A stretch of 64,000 nucleotides of DNA from Zeugodacus cucurbitae (lineage: Eukaryota; Arthropoda; Insecta; Diptera; Tephritidae): assembly GCF_028554725.1 (NCBI RefSeq), contig NC_071671.1, positions 69,992,001 through 70,056,000 on the forward strand, read 5' to 3'. Each line of letters opens with the position of its first letter. Position 1 is the stretch's first letter. Both the position numbers and the translations under genes were made by a program. Below are positions 37,501 to 49,590 of the stretch, one piece after another. The notes under the pieces were generated by a model. That model ran no database searches and was not told the origin of the DNA. It saw nothing but the letters and a program-made list of their open reading frames with translations.

Positions 37501-38633
37501 CTAGGTAATACTGCTGCCCCAGCTAACCTCACCAAGGCGTGAAAAGAAGGTTGAATGGCGTTGGCGGCAAAGTGGTCAGGCGTGCGAATATGCGCCCTTG
37601 TCGGCTTGCTTTAGAGCAGATGTGGAATATTCATTAGTTGGAGGGCTGTTGCTATTTAAATTCGACAAGGCAATTACATAAATAATGCAGTTAATAATTG
37701 CGAGTTTTTAGTTAATGAAATGAATATTCGTTTTTTTACTTTTGACTATTTAAATTAATAAAATTATTTTCTTGTTCATTTTCAGGTGTGGTTTCAAAAT
37801 CGTCGTGCCAAGTGGCGAAAGCGCGAAAAGTTTATGAATCAGGATAAAAACGGATATTTGCTACCCGATCAAGGTTGGTATTTCATAATTATTTTTATTA
37901 AATCAACATAATTCCTTAGTAGTTTCTGCTTAACTTTCATATTTGTCATTAATCATGGAAAACCGTTTCCTAAGTATAATTTATAAAAAAATTTACGCTA
38001 ATGTTATTTTAATTACGCTTGCAATTAACAAGTACTTAAGTCATGACTTTTAATATTTACCTTTCGAAATTTCTGTATTAATTCAATTATCGCCTTTTGA
38101 GTTTCGCACGCAATTCCGTATTTTGACAACTACTAATGAACACACTTCTCTTTCTTGCATTTCCAGGTCTGCCTGATTTTCCACTCGGCCTACCGATTCC
38201 ACACGGCATACCCGGCCATCCGGCCACATTGCCACCCGAGTTCTGGCCCCCACATTTTGCCTTACACCAACACTTCAACCCCGCACTGTTGCCACCCAGC
38301 CTTGTGCCGCACTACAAATTGCCCAACTTCCACACACTCCTCTCGCAGTACATGGGTCTGAGCAATTTGAATGGCATCTTCGCTGCTGGCTATCCACAGA
38401 ACCTGTCACTACACTCGGCGGCGCAAGTGAGTCCACCATGCAGCAATAGTCCGCGTGACAGTCCACCCAGCCAGCCGCAGGTAGGGCTTGTCTCGTTGGT
38501 GCCCACCTCGCTAGTGGCGGGCGGCGTAACCTACACATCTTCGGCTGCGGCCTCGCCCAAAAGCCCGTTGGCGCCAAGTGTGGCGAGCAGCGCCTCGACG
38601 CCCGTCTCAGTGGTGACCAAAAGTGAGGACTGA
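25562..38633 (+). CDS. hbn: homeobrain, paired-like homeodomain transcription factor
   Basis: The coding sequence is join(25562..25691, 30471..30747, 31187..31316, 37786..37873, 38167..38633), 363 residues; all junctions are GT-AG and in phase. It starts MMSTTTSHP after a favourable AAAATG. Residues 30-37, YSIDQILG, are an octapeptide/eh1-like motif, which in this family recruits Groucho co-repressor. Asn/His-rich residues follow, then GLDVDNDDEL and the homeodomain at 134-193 with Gln50 (183), Asn51 (184) and WFQNRRAKW. One intron falls between homeodomain positions 46 and 47, the classic paired-like site. The Pro-rich C-terminus has EFWPPHFALHQHFNP and YKLPNFHTLLSQYMGLSNLN and ends VSVVTKSED, all features I recall from Drosophila Hbn. 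No OAR motif is visible. In flies hbn acts in anterior brain development in the nucleus. It has large introns and flanks, expected for a highly regulated gene. Confidence 0.96.
25692..30470 (+). other. hbn intron 1 (4.8 kb)
   Basis: Starts GTGAGT and ends TTAACTTTTCAG. No gene is supported inside: the 128-codon open frame at 28730-29116 and others on both strands have no family features. CA/TG repeats occur near 28440, 29380 and 29790. Enhancers are expected in such an intron but none can be named. Confidence 0.8.
30262..30420. repeat. T-rich low-complexity tract near the end of hbn intron 1
   Basis: About 160 bases made mostly of TTTTA/TATTTT words, ending roughly 50 bases before the exon 2 acceptor. 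It is longer than a normal polypyrimidine tract. Confidence 0.7.
30748..31186 (+). other. hbn intron 2 (439 bp)
   Basis: Starts GTAAGC and ends TTTCATTGCAG. It splits an Arg codon just inside the homeodomain. Nothing else is seen. Confidence 0.85.
31941..32058. mobile_element. mariner-type terminal-repeat remnant (MITE-like)
   Basis: GTGTGTTCAAAAAATAACGG at 31941 is followed about 100 bases later by the inverted AAAAAATTCCCGTTATTT (32039-32056). The same terminal words end the mariner remnant at 57755. No transposase remains. Confidence 0.55.
32040..32421. repeat. 72-base direct repeat with 310-base spacing
   Basis: The block that starts AAAAATTCCCGTTATTTATA at 32040 occurs again at 32350, essentially unchanged to GAGTACCAAC. 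Its left edge is the mariner-type terminal repeat. Confidence 0.85.
37874..38166 (+). other. hbn intron 4 (293 bp)
   Basis: Starts GTTGGT, a weaker donor than those of introns 1-3, and ends TTGCATTTCCAG. It splits a Gly codon, giving DQ-G-LPDF across the junction, as expected for Hbn. Confidence 0.85.
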
Positions 38634-38772
38634 ACTTTGCTCTGAAGCAGCTGCGGTCATTTGGTGGTGGTCACGGTTTAGTGGCAGATCGTTATTTGTT
38701 TCACGCTGCACATACTTAAGTAGATCTGTATAGTTACGTGAACAGACATTATCAGAGAAATATTAATTTGTA

Positions 38773-38782
38773 AATAAATAAA
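38773..38782 (+). terminator. candidate hbn poly(A) signals
   Basis: Two overlapping AATAAA words (38773-38778 and 38777-38782) lie about 140 bases after the hbn stop codon. Further AATAAA words follow downstream (for example near 39045-39075), so the used site is uncertain. Confidence 0.5.
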
Positions 38783-38789
38783 ATTATAA

Positions 38790-41162
38790 ATAATTTATAT
38801 GCAGCATGTAGGAGTTTGTAGCTTTTAATTTTCGAAAGTCGAAGTGAAAGTGATAAAGACTGGGGCGCGTGTGAGCAAAATTATGCCCATACTTAATGTG
38901 TGTGGGTTAGAAAATATCTCTTGAGAGCGAATTTATATATTTGTAAACAACTTTTTGTAATTATAATCCCATAATTATATTCTCATATGTGATTGATTTC
39001 ATTTATGGCATGTTTGATAAGCTCCATTAAGGAAGGCAACAAATAAATAATTATTTAAAATTATAAATAAATAAATCAAATAAGTTATCTTATGTGATTT
39101 GCTTCGGAAATTCGTTAGTTTGTGGTTTTTGTGAACCTTATGTTGTATATTTTAAAATAACCAAGGAATGAGAATCAATAAAGTAGTGTTAAATTATAAG
39201 AAATATGATGAAATGATTAAGAGAGTAAACTTATTGTACATTAAATATTATTATAGAAAAGAGTAAATAATATGGATACTGAATAAAATAAAATGAAAAC
39301 TTTACACAGTAATACACATTTCTTTTATATTTCCTCTGTTGCGAAGCCGCCCTTTCAATGATTGAGGTTCCAAAAGTCTTGCTGATTCAGTGGTTCTTTC
39401 CGTATAAAATTTTTGTATTCTAGATGTTTTAGATTTCATGTTACCCAAATCATCAAATACTCAGACTCAGTTCGAGTATTAATATGTTTTTTAGAGTACT
39501 AGTAAAAGATACAATCAAAATAGAACGATGTGGGCCACTTTATACATTTCTACTTCCAAAGATCTCAGACTGTTCCTAGTTTCTGACCACTCCGTAGACA
39601 TTAATCTTTTACATTGAAGATTATATAAAACAAATTATTCGAGTCGCAATCTGAAGTGTAAAATGGAACAGTTTAGAGACAAATCTACGATGATTACAAT
39701 GGAATGAAGCTTATTACTTCAGATAACTTATAATTTCACTTTATGGAACTACTCATTATCTCTATTAAGGCATCGCTATCATCGGCAAAAAACACGAACT
39801 CTTGTAAACGTATCTGAATGGAGCTTTTTATGAAAAATGTCTCGTCGGATAATGTTGAAGTTGTTGAGATTTGGTGTCCAAATCGATATATTTTCAAAAG
39901 CAATATTTGTATGTAAGTGTTTAGGATTTAACTTGTAGTTTTAAAGGAATTGTTTTTGGGATCTTTCTCAGATACTATTCTTCGATTGAAATTAGCATCT
40001 GTTTTCTCGCAATTTATTTCAATTTGCTGATTTTTCAGATAACATTAATACATGTATATTTTTTAGAACAAACTCAAGAGCAGTGTTCATTATATCTCAT
40101 TATTATCTATCAAATATGTCTTTCAAGGTATTTGAACTATATAGAGAATAGACCTTTTGAGACGTCTTTAACACAAGTACCCAGTTTGTGAAACGATTTC
40201 TGAGTTGTTGCAGGGCTTATATGCCACAAAGCACTCTCATCTGTCGCTGCTCTCTTCTTGTGTTAAGAGAACTGAATGAAGTTATACGACTAAATCTTAT
40301 AAGTATAGATATATTTTCGGTTAATAACGAGAAATATTAAAAATGAGCCAATTTATTACAGAAATCAGTGAAGCACTGCGAAATTACACTTCAATATGGC
40401 TCACCAGGTATAAAAATGTGCGAAAGACGTGTGAAGCGTAAAGTTTAAAATTCAATGTTGCAACTTCCATATGAGAAATGCTTGAAAAGGAGAGCACAAA
40501 GCAGACGGAAACCAGTATGTAGGACTCACGCAGCGTTAAATACAATGCTGTCTTATTTAATTGTTGAACAGCAGAATTATTAAATATTCGTCGATAATGA
40601 TGGCAGCCACTCTTGCTGGCTCAAGCGCACAGCTGGAGAATGTGCGATACGCAAAGGATATAAAATAAGGAAATGTGAAAGTTACAAGTATCGCAAGTAT
40701 TTCTACTTCATACATATTTATGCGTTGTAATTACGTAAAGGATTAAGTATTTCTGGGAAAAATTGATTCAAAATGCAGCTTAAAGAATCAATAGGTAAAA
40801 GTAGCAACGCTGGGTAACTGAAGCGAAAGGACGAAAATTGCGTTACAATATTTGAAGAGGTTTAGAAGTTATCTTTAAAATGCTTTTGTGATGAGGATGA
40901 GGTGAAAGGGAATTAAATTAGTAATCTTCATTAAAAATTGGATATCAGCAGAGATGTGCAGTCTATAAAGCCCCAATTTTTCATATTGTAGATATTTATT
41001 TTAATATTTAGAAGAGTTCTAAAAATATAGGATCCACATAAATTTGTTAGTATGGTAGACATATTCGTACATAAATGTTTTGATTTGTATATGAGGGAAC
41101 TCGGAGTTATATTAGAGAGTGTGTGGTTTCTTAACTATCGAAACAATGAGTATAATGAATGA
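38790..41162. other. non-coding intergenic DNA 3' of hbn
   Basis: AT-rich, no gene or recognisable transposon. The first few hundred bases may be an extended hbn 3' UTR. Confidence 0.5.
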
Positions 41163-42132
41163 GAGTATAATCACATAACGGTTGTTTGTAACACCTAAAA
41201 ATAAAAGAGTTGGATATATACTACGTTTATGCTTCATTTCTACTCGGTTATATTCTACATGGGTAAAGCCTATAAGCATAAACGGCAAATACTCTACTCG
41301 AGGTAAATTCTGAATTGAATTAAATTGAGGGCTGCCAGGTATTATAAATTTTGATAGAATTTTTGGTAAATAATTAAATTTTTAGCGAAAAATTGGCATT
41401 ACGGGAACCCTGTATATGCAATTTGTCAAAACAATATACACCGGCACAAAAAATCAGCTGATTTGACGTTCAACTTAACTCTAAATCCGTTTATGCATCC
41501 GAGTTAACTCGTCTACATACGTAAAGAAAATATGTATATTCTATCCGAGGAGATCATTTAACTCGTGGTGAAAAAGTGTTTATGCATGTGGGTTGTAATA
41601 GAGTTATATATGTATTCCAAAGGGATCAGGGTAACGAGTTGACGGATGTCTGTCTGTCCGTTCGTCTGTGCAAGCGATAATTTGAGTAAAAATTAAGATA
41701 TCTTGATAAAACTTGGCCATGTTCCTTGGCATCATAGTTGGTTGGTATCGAAATTGAGCGAAATTGGACCTTTCCCATACAAAGGATATGTTGAAAATTA
41801 AAAATAGTGCGTTAACTCTCTAACGAAAAACACCAGAAACACTGAATTTTACAAAAGAAATGGCAGAAGACAGCTGCACTCAGATTAAAAATAAATAGAA
41901 AAGGCGCGCAGCATCGCCCACTTATGGGTCAAAACCCATATCTAATGAATTGCTCGGGCGAAATCGGTTCACAACCACGTCTACTTCCCATATACTCAAT
42001 TTTGAATTCACTTGTGGAAAATTTGTCGAAATTGCACTATAATTTTTCAATTCCCCGGATATCGAGCATGAAGAACTCTATAGAACTAAATTGCGAGAGT
42101 ATAAAATGTTCGGTTGCACCGGAACTTAGAAA
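41163..42132 (+). mobile_element. DINE-1-like Helentron copy G with a nested insertion
   Basis: Begins with GAGAGTATAATCACATAACG and family 5' words and resumes at about 41600 with the GTCTGTCTGTCC microsatellite (41647-41665) and core blocks. It ends TTGCGAGAGTATAAAATG with the hairpin GTTCGGTTGCACCGGAAC at about 42107-42124. About 380 bases (41220-41600) are foreign to the family. Confidence 0.75.
41220..41600. mobile_element. unclassified insertion inside copy G
   Basis: Absent from other family copies. CGTTTATGC-type words recur at its left end, near 41489 and near its right end, and GAGTTAACTCG and CAGCTG palindromes lie inside. No coding sequence; class unknown. Confidence 0.4.
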
Positions 42133-42144
42133 GAACAAAAATAA

Positions 42145-42350
42145 AGAGAACCTTAAATGACCGTCGTTTTACATTCTCCTATATTCGTAGAGCCAAAGGC
42201 TATCCCAAAAATCAAGTTTGAGAAGTGTTTCGACGATTGGAAGAAGCGCTGGCACAAGTGCATAATATCAAATGGGGATTACTCTGAAGCATTAATTTAG
42301 TCGGAAAAATAAACCGTCAAAAAATTAAAATTTCTGTTATTTTTATATAC
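42145..42350 (+). pseudogene. C-terminal remnant of a mariner-type transposase
   Basis: The plus strand around 42193-42285 encodes AIPKIKFEKCFDDWKKRWHK followed by CIISNGDYSE, the familiar C-terminal end of mariner-family transposases. The catalytic part is missing. A decayed terminal repeat (AAAATTTCTGTTATTTTT) follows near 42325-42345. Confidence 0.75.
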
Positions 42351-44014
42351 TTCGTATATAAGACTTTCTCCCTAAAAGGTTTTTTTTATATATGAGACAT
42401 CACCTACCATAAAGTTTTATTAAAATAGTTTTGATCTCGTATACCACAGAGTCTTTTCTTAAGAGTAACAAAATAAATTTAATATTCCTACTCTTGAGCG
42501 CATTCATTTCTATGCACGCCCTCGGCAGCAGTGCTCAGATTAACACAATCATCGCTTAAGTGTGATCACGTGTTGATATTTGAGTCACGTCATATTACAG
42601 TTAATTCAAATATTAACACTCGCCAAAATGTATTTGTACACCCGACGATGAGTATTCGTAAGCGTATTTGCTGTTCGTATGAATTGTCGATGGAGTCATT
42701 TTGATGACATTCCGAATGCAAGGATTGTATGGGACATGCGTGTGTGTGTGTGTGTGAGTGTATGTTTTCGCCAACTGATTTCATTTATTCTGCTGTAGAA
42801 AACGCAATTTTCGCTAAGATGACAAAATTAAATTCCATAAGCAAATAATCAAGTGAGTGAGCGCGACTTGCTCTTGCACGAAGTCTAGATGGCGACGTTT
42901 TGGCAAAATGGCAAAAGGAGCAGCAGCGGCATTCAAATATCCTTTAGCGGTCGCAAAGTAGCGGAAGTTGTAAAGGCCACAATTGTATACACAAAACTTC
43001 GATTGGCTACATGAACTTGCAAAGCGTTTATGCACACACACACACACTCACACTCGCGCTCCTATGCAATCGGCGAGGCGGTGAGTGGTGGAACTGGAGC
43101 TGTTGGATATACGTGTATGCATCTGCTGCCCATTGCACCATCTGCGCGGGGTAGAGTGCGCCGGCATACGAAGGTAATGCCGAAAATTCAATAAGTTCAA
43201 GTAGCTCAGCGTTTTATTTGAAGAATCGGCACTCTAGTGGCTGTCATGCCACAGGCGCTGCAGGAGGTCGAAAAGCAACAGAATTGCAGAGTAACGCGCT
43301 CCCGAATGTTCGTGCGAATGTGAGTTATTGGTTATTGGACGCACATTTGCGTGCAAGCACTCTCACGTGTGTGTGTGTGTGTATTAGAGGTGATGTAATA
43401 AACGAATGCGCTCTGCGGGCTACAAATATATGAAATTTATCAAGTGGCCTCAAATGTGCTCACACTCAATAATGCACTCACTTCCTTCTTGTCAAAAGCT
43501 GCACGGAATTGGAAGAAGGGTTGCCGCTGCCCTGTCTGCACACATACTCTTATACTCGTACAACGTGGATTTGTTAGATTCTTTCTTCACTTTTTGTAAC
43601 AGAAGGTGTATTTGCGGCACTTGAAGAGGCTTCCTTCATTATTTAGTGCGTTCTTTGCCATATTTTCGATTATTAAAATGTGTAATCAACATTGAAATTC
43701 ACGTCAAGTGGCTCAGTCGGCATTCATGTGTCACAATACTTATACTATTGCGCTCATTTCCGCGAACAGTAGCGTAGTTGTTGTGATTGGTGGTGGGGGT
43801 AATATTAATTTCATTCAATTACAATACTAATTCTCAAAATTTTGCGATTATTTTAGTTTTCATAAGGATTCACTTTTATTTTCAAGTGCCATACAGGTTT
43901 TTGAAGATAGATAGAACCCACTTTCCAAGCCCAGTTTCTACAACCTGTGTCTTGGTGGAAACATATATTTGATAGAAGTTAAGCCAATATGTTTTTTTCC
44001 GCTTCGCAGGCGAT
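42351..44014. other. non-coding intergenic DNA with CA/TG runs
   Basis: TG/CA runs lie near 42741-42757, 43035-43050 and 43367-43381. No gene is supported; open frames here lack family features. Confidence 0.5.
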
Positions 44015-44475
44015 CTCTCATTTGAAAATTGTCGATATCGGAGTATAACTTTTCAAGTCCTCGAATATCGAACATGATTATCCCATTACATATGGACCAA
44101 ACATTGGTAAATCTCTCAGATACTTTATAGAAATTCTGAAAGAATATTTTTCTTCTAATAATGTTGCTCTGTGCCAAAAGTGGGCAAAATCGGGACATAT
44201 CTTCGCCTAGCTCCTCCATACCTTATATTAGACATTTCAATATTATATCGTATATATCGGTTAGTATGTGAGATATCTTACCAAATTAAGTGAATGTAAC
44301 TTGGTGGTGAAAATTAGTGAAATCAGTTCATGAATTATCCCCGCCCCAAGTGTATATTAGGATTTACGTTCTTTAGTGGACTTTATGTCGAATATATGGC
44401 CAAATTTTGTGTTCTTAATTTGCATAGTAAATTGGGAGTGTATAAAATGCCCTTAGTCCTTCCTTACTTGTTTCT
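44015..44475 (+). mobile_element. DINE-1-like Helentron copy H, 5'-truncated
   Basis: Matches the distal core (ACTTTTCAAG, GGTAAATCTCTCAGATACTT, GCCAAAAGTGGGCAAAATCG) and ends with a damaged terminus: GGGAGTGTATAAAATGCCC, with the hairpin lost, then CCTTCCTTACTTGT. Confidence 0.7.
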
Positions 44476-47400
44476 CCTTAGTCTCTATGCCTAGTATATA
44501 CATTATATATCTATTACTATACTCAATGATCCCATTATTCTCAAATATGCCAACGCCTATGCGCTCGTGTACAATGGAACTGCATGAGGGCACTTGAGCG
44601 CATTAAAATTGAATCATAACTCTCGCATGTATGAGCACATTCGTAAAGCATAAAGGGTAGTACGAATGAATAATGTATCAAATTAAATGAAATTTGTATT
44701 TAATATGAAAAATGAAATTTTTAATAACTCACAATCTACAGCATGAACATGAATAATCGCCATTTAATTTCCTTGTTTTTACTCATTACAAAATGCGGAT
44801 GAAATCTTTATTCGTTTCAAGGCAGTGACTGCATTGATGACTGCAGAGCAAAGCAAAATAATTTGAAATCTTCGCTGTCTTTTCACAATTCTCGCATGAA
44901 TTTTCGCTGAATACTGCGGTAATTAAACAAGTTAAATCCGCTCAAAAGGTGCTTACAGCAGATTTCATTCATTTCGTAACGTTTCGCTCATTACTTGTGT
45001 AATGTGTGTCTGTTGTATAGAATATTTACTTGTGTCTGGTATTTGTAAATGTACTCGTTTTCCGTTGCGCTGTTCGTCCTACTTGGCTGTGTGAAGGCGC
45101 GTTAAGTGGGAACTCACTTAAAAATTATTTAATTCATCAAAAAGTTGTCAACGAAATAATTACGGGCTTGTTTCATCATTTGAATGAAACATTCATTACG
45201 AAAGAGGATACGTTTTGCAATGAGAATGCGCAGCGAATAATACCGTTATGGTGGAAGGCTTGAGAGAAACATCAATGGTCGGTAGCATGAATACGTCATT
45301 GCACAAGCTTCTCTATTGAGTACTTACTATATATTTATGAATATACTTATATATATATGTATATTCAATGTATGGCGAAAAATTAGTTTATAGGAAATGG
45401 AAAATCACAGTCAAATCTCTTGCTATAAAACTTGCCGAAGAGAGACTGTAAATGATCCATCATAAGATATCTCGAATTTTAATGAGCTGTGGAACATATT
45501 ATAACTTAGAATCATAGAATGACTTTCATCAGTGAACGACTGGAACGATATACTTAATTGTATTTATAGATCCACAAAAGGAATGAATCTTCTGGATGTT
45601 CCAAAAAGTTTTATTTTCAATCAAAAGACGGATGTTTAGAGATCGTTTGGAGCTGAGAAAGGTAATAAATAAACGATGTTTAGTTTTTCTAAGAAAATAT
45701 GATCAGAGCTGATTCACATTTCATTGAAAAATTGGACGGATAATAGATTAATAATAAAATATATACTTAATACAAGAGCCATAAGAATGCTTGGTAGGAT
45801 AAATAATGGAAATATGTTTTGACTAATATTAGTCTCATAAATATAGTTAAAAGCGCTTTGTACTTAAGAAATACTGTTTTTTCTTAAGCAAATTACTAAA
45901 ATGAAATCAATTGAAAGAAACCACTCCATATTTATGCAGGCGTATATGATAGATAATTACAGCCTACTTTTAAGAGCAACGATACAAATCTCGCCGCCGA
46001 ATAACAATACCAACAAGCAATTTAAAAAACCGTTGGCAATTTGTTTGCCTATTAGAGAGGCAGTGGCATATCGAATGTCATTTCCTCAGCGAGTAGAGAA
46101 AAAGTAGAAAGTGAAACCGATTATTATTGCTTAAACGATACAAATTGCCAGTCAACCAGACAAGGAAAACATTGCCGTCAATTGTTGAAGCACCGCAGAA
46201 CTCAATCCGAAATTGCAACAATTTCTAAAGTGGCTTAAAATAACAACTTAAACACACTCATGGACGCATAGCAGAAGACGCTCAAGTAAAAGAGACAAAT
46301 GCCGATTTCCGTTTGAGACAACGGAGCATGTGAGAGGAGGGTAGTTGAGACGTGGCGCAATGCGGCGCTGTTCTGTAAGCTGATACTTTGACAGTGTGCA
46401 CCTTTTCCAAAACAAAACAAAATCAAAAGATGCCGATCCGTGCCGTTTGCTACCTTTCGCGATCGCTAACAACTCAAGCGGCTGTCTGCAAGCATTTCGT
46501 TATTGTTGTTGTAAATGAAATGGAAAAAATGGGTGTGGATTGCATTGCAGTAGTCTGTGGTGAGCGTCGCTTCGAAAATCTCCACAAATCGCTGCGTTGC
46601 TTTTATTTGTTGTTATTGCAGCAGCTGATCGAGATCAAGAGACACATTTGATACTTTTCCTTGGACCGCTGCCATAGTTGCCGGTTCTGTCATTTTATTG
46701 GCTGTAAATAATTCGCAATTCTTATCTGCAACATTAAGCTGGACATGTGATTAAAAAAATAGCAATGTCCTTTGGTGACCGCTTCTCTGAGTCGCTTCGT
46801 AATGGTGTGGTGGTGTGTTGCGGATTTTACGCTAAATGAACTAATAATTGCTAAAGTGGCATTTCTGCTAGATTTAATTTCGTGATAATAAGGGTTTCAA
46901 GTCAGAAAAGGAAAAAAAATAGGAATTTGAGCACAATTTGGTTTAATTTTCTTCGTTTTATTGAAGAATGATTGATCCAAAAGGCATACCTACCTAGAGG
47001 TTTTATATAAGGCTAGCTCTCAATTTAATGAATAAAGTGATGTTAATCTATCACATTAACGGAAAATGTTTCACTTATCAAATTTTATAAGAAGTAAGGA
47101 AGAATGAATTCGGGTGTATTTTAATATTTCTGATCGAAATATATGGCTTAAAGTCTTTCGGAATCTATTAAATCTGCAATATTATCTTCCGGTAAAGCTA
47201 TTGATAGATTTAGCTTAATTTAGAGAGACATTTCCCACATATTCGAAGTCTAATTTTTATGTTTTCTACATTATTTTGGAAGACGTCCTTTGCTTCGAAG
47301 AATTCATCATATGAAGTATGGTATCTCTTAGTGGAAGTTGTTGAAGTGCAACTTTCCCACCGAATGTGATTGTCGTAACTCCAAGACTTAATTTGGTGTA

Positions 47401-49230
47401 GTATGAGTTGGAGAGTTGGTCGAAAATTGGGATTCTCGACTGGAATTTTTTCAAGCTAGCCGATGTGGCCACTTGTCGAGAGGAATTCTTATGTATCTGT
47501 AGAATCAGAAATATTATATATTAAAGACAGAATGGATGGTATTTTATGAGCATGGAATCAATCTCTTTCCCGAAGGATGGCAAAATGGTTTTGGATCAAA
47601 TGGATAATTTATAATTTCATTTATAAATAATTTAAAGTTCTACACAATAAAAAAATACCCATACCCATAAAGCATTTTTGAAAATGCATATGGATTCGGT
47701 TTTCAGTATCCCATTCATGTTTCTGGTTTTAAGAAAATTCTACAAATATAGGAATAGCCATAAAAATTCACTAATTATTTCCGCGCACATCCGGCACGAA
47801 CACGAGACGCATTTCCCAAAAACAGCGCCTAATTTATGCAATCATTTGCATCAACAGATTTTCACTTATTGCAATTTTCAACAAATAAAATTACAATCCA
47901 CTGTGAAAGTAGAGCAACAAAGAGCATAACAAAATTCGACAAATCCGAGAATTTTATGTACGAGTATGTACGAATATGCATTTAGAAGAAGTGAAAATAG
48001 TACAAAACATTAACAAAACCAATTGTCAGCGGGCAATTCGGGTCGCCGGAAATTCGCATTTATTTTAATCGGCGCATAAAAGGTGGCAACCATTCGACAT
48101 CTTCGAGCGTCGCGCCCCACTTTCACAGCCTCTCACCCACTTCGCACTCTCTGCACCACAACTTGTCGCAACGTCTTCGCGCCACATTCCCCACCTCTGC
48201 TGCGGTTCGTCGCATTCAATGAAATGAAATTAATTTGCCACATTAAAAGCGCAACGAATGGAATAAACGAAGCGGCCGCGTAAGCCATGGGGGTGGGGGG
48301 CAAATAAATGTAATAAAATGAATTGAAATGAAATTCATTGCTCAAACTTTGCAATTTTCTGTGCGCTTCCTATTTCCGGCCGAGGACAATGAGGCGCGCA
48401 ACCGCCACCATCACCGCTAGCACTCCTCACCTCCTCTTCGGCACTTGAGCAAATCAAATTGGCTGCTGTTTGCAGGCGGCAAGTGAGTGTCACAGCAATT
48501 TGCAATTGTCATTTTCTCCGATTTTCTTTAATTCCCAGCTCATTTGGTGATTTTCCTTCGGCGTTCGCGTATATGTATGTATTCCGTTGGCTTTTTATTG
48601 ATTTCACAATGGAACTGGTGACAACATTTTTTTGTAACACCAAAGCGATTGAGAAGAGCGTAAAAAGGAGCGGAAGCAAATGCTGCCAAGCGCGCGAGAA
48701 GACAAAAAGTTGCGCCGACGTCATTCTTCGGTTCTCGGCCCTTTCGACTTTGCTGCTTCTTCATTGTCATTGGCGTTGGTAATCGCACATTGTTGTTGCT
48801 GTTGTTGTTCGGTTGATTTCCAAAAGAGTGCGGAGCAAACGATTAGCAGGCACTTATTTTGGTTAAGAGGCCAATTGAGTTTATTAAATCAAGCGAGATA
48901 ATTGCCGTCGAAGGCAGCGACTGAGCCGCGGAAGGGGACAGCAAGCATGGGAAGCGTATTTCAGGGGGGAAAATATCAAAAATTTGCAATAAGTGCGCGT
49001 CTCAAAATGCTAATAGATGTGGAGTGAGGAAAATACAAGTGATGCTAATATGTGAAAAGGAAATGAATAGAAAAGTGGAAGAAGAAAGATTAGATTTATG
49101 AAGAGGGGAAAGTGAAAATGCAAATGTCAGTTGTTAACTGTATTTTGACAGGTATGATTACATATCATTTATATATATATATATATATTTGGTTTGATAG
49201 TTATTTCTTAATTCGTCAGATAAGATGACA
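44476..49230. other. non-coding intergenic DNA
   Basis: About 4.8 kb with no supported gene. An (AT)n run lies at 49169-49188. Open frames such as those at 46235-46651 and 48459-48901 run on both strands and have no family features. Confidence 0.5.
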
Positions 49231-49299
49231 GATGACACATAAATGTCAATCGGACAAAACAAACGCCGATTTCTTCAACATATATACAGTAATATTAGA

Positions 49300-49590
49300 G
49301 GTCCATAAAGTAGTTCTACAATTTTTTCAGAAAGATTATTTCGAGATCATGGAACTACCTCCGAATAGCTGGCGGCTTGTCGATTTTCGTTTGGTAAAAG
49401 TTCACACTTCGTTGCTGGTTCGTGAATTCGTGTCCAAAAACAATACTGTAACGTTGCTCCAGCCTCCATGTAAGAACTTTAAAGGGCCGTCGTTTTATAA
49501 GCATAGATGAAATGGAGTTTGAGAAGTGCTTCGAGAGCGGAAGATGGGTACTTAAAGAAAAAACGAAAATTACCGTTATTTTTTTAACGC
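49300..49590 (+). pseudogene. internally deleted mariner-type transposase remnant
   Basis: The plus frame encodes KVHTSLLVREFVSKNNTVTL followed by LQPP, matching the block around the second catalytic region of mariner transposases. It then jumps directly to a C-terminal EFEKCFE segment, so the part between is deleted. GAAAATTACCGTTATTTTTT near 49565-49585 is the decayed terminal repeat. Confidence 0.75.

Larger units (their letters stand above)
31317..37785 (+). other. hbn intron 3 (6.5 kb)
   Basis: Starts GTAAAT and ends TTCATTTTCAG; interrupts the homeodomain between positions 46 and 47. It holds a mariner-type remnant (31941-32058), a 72-base direct duplication (32040-32111 and 32350-32421), a TA/TG run (32844-32871) and other CA/TG repeats. 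No gene is supported inside it. Confidence 0.85.
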
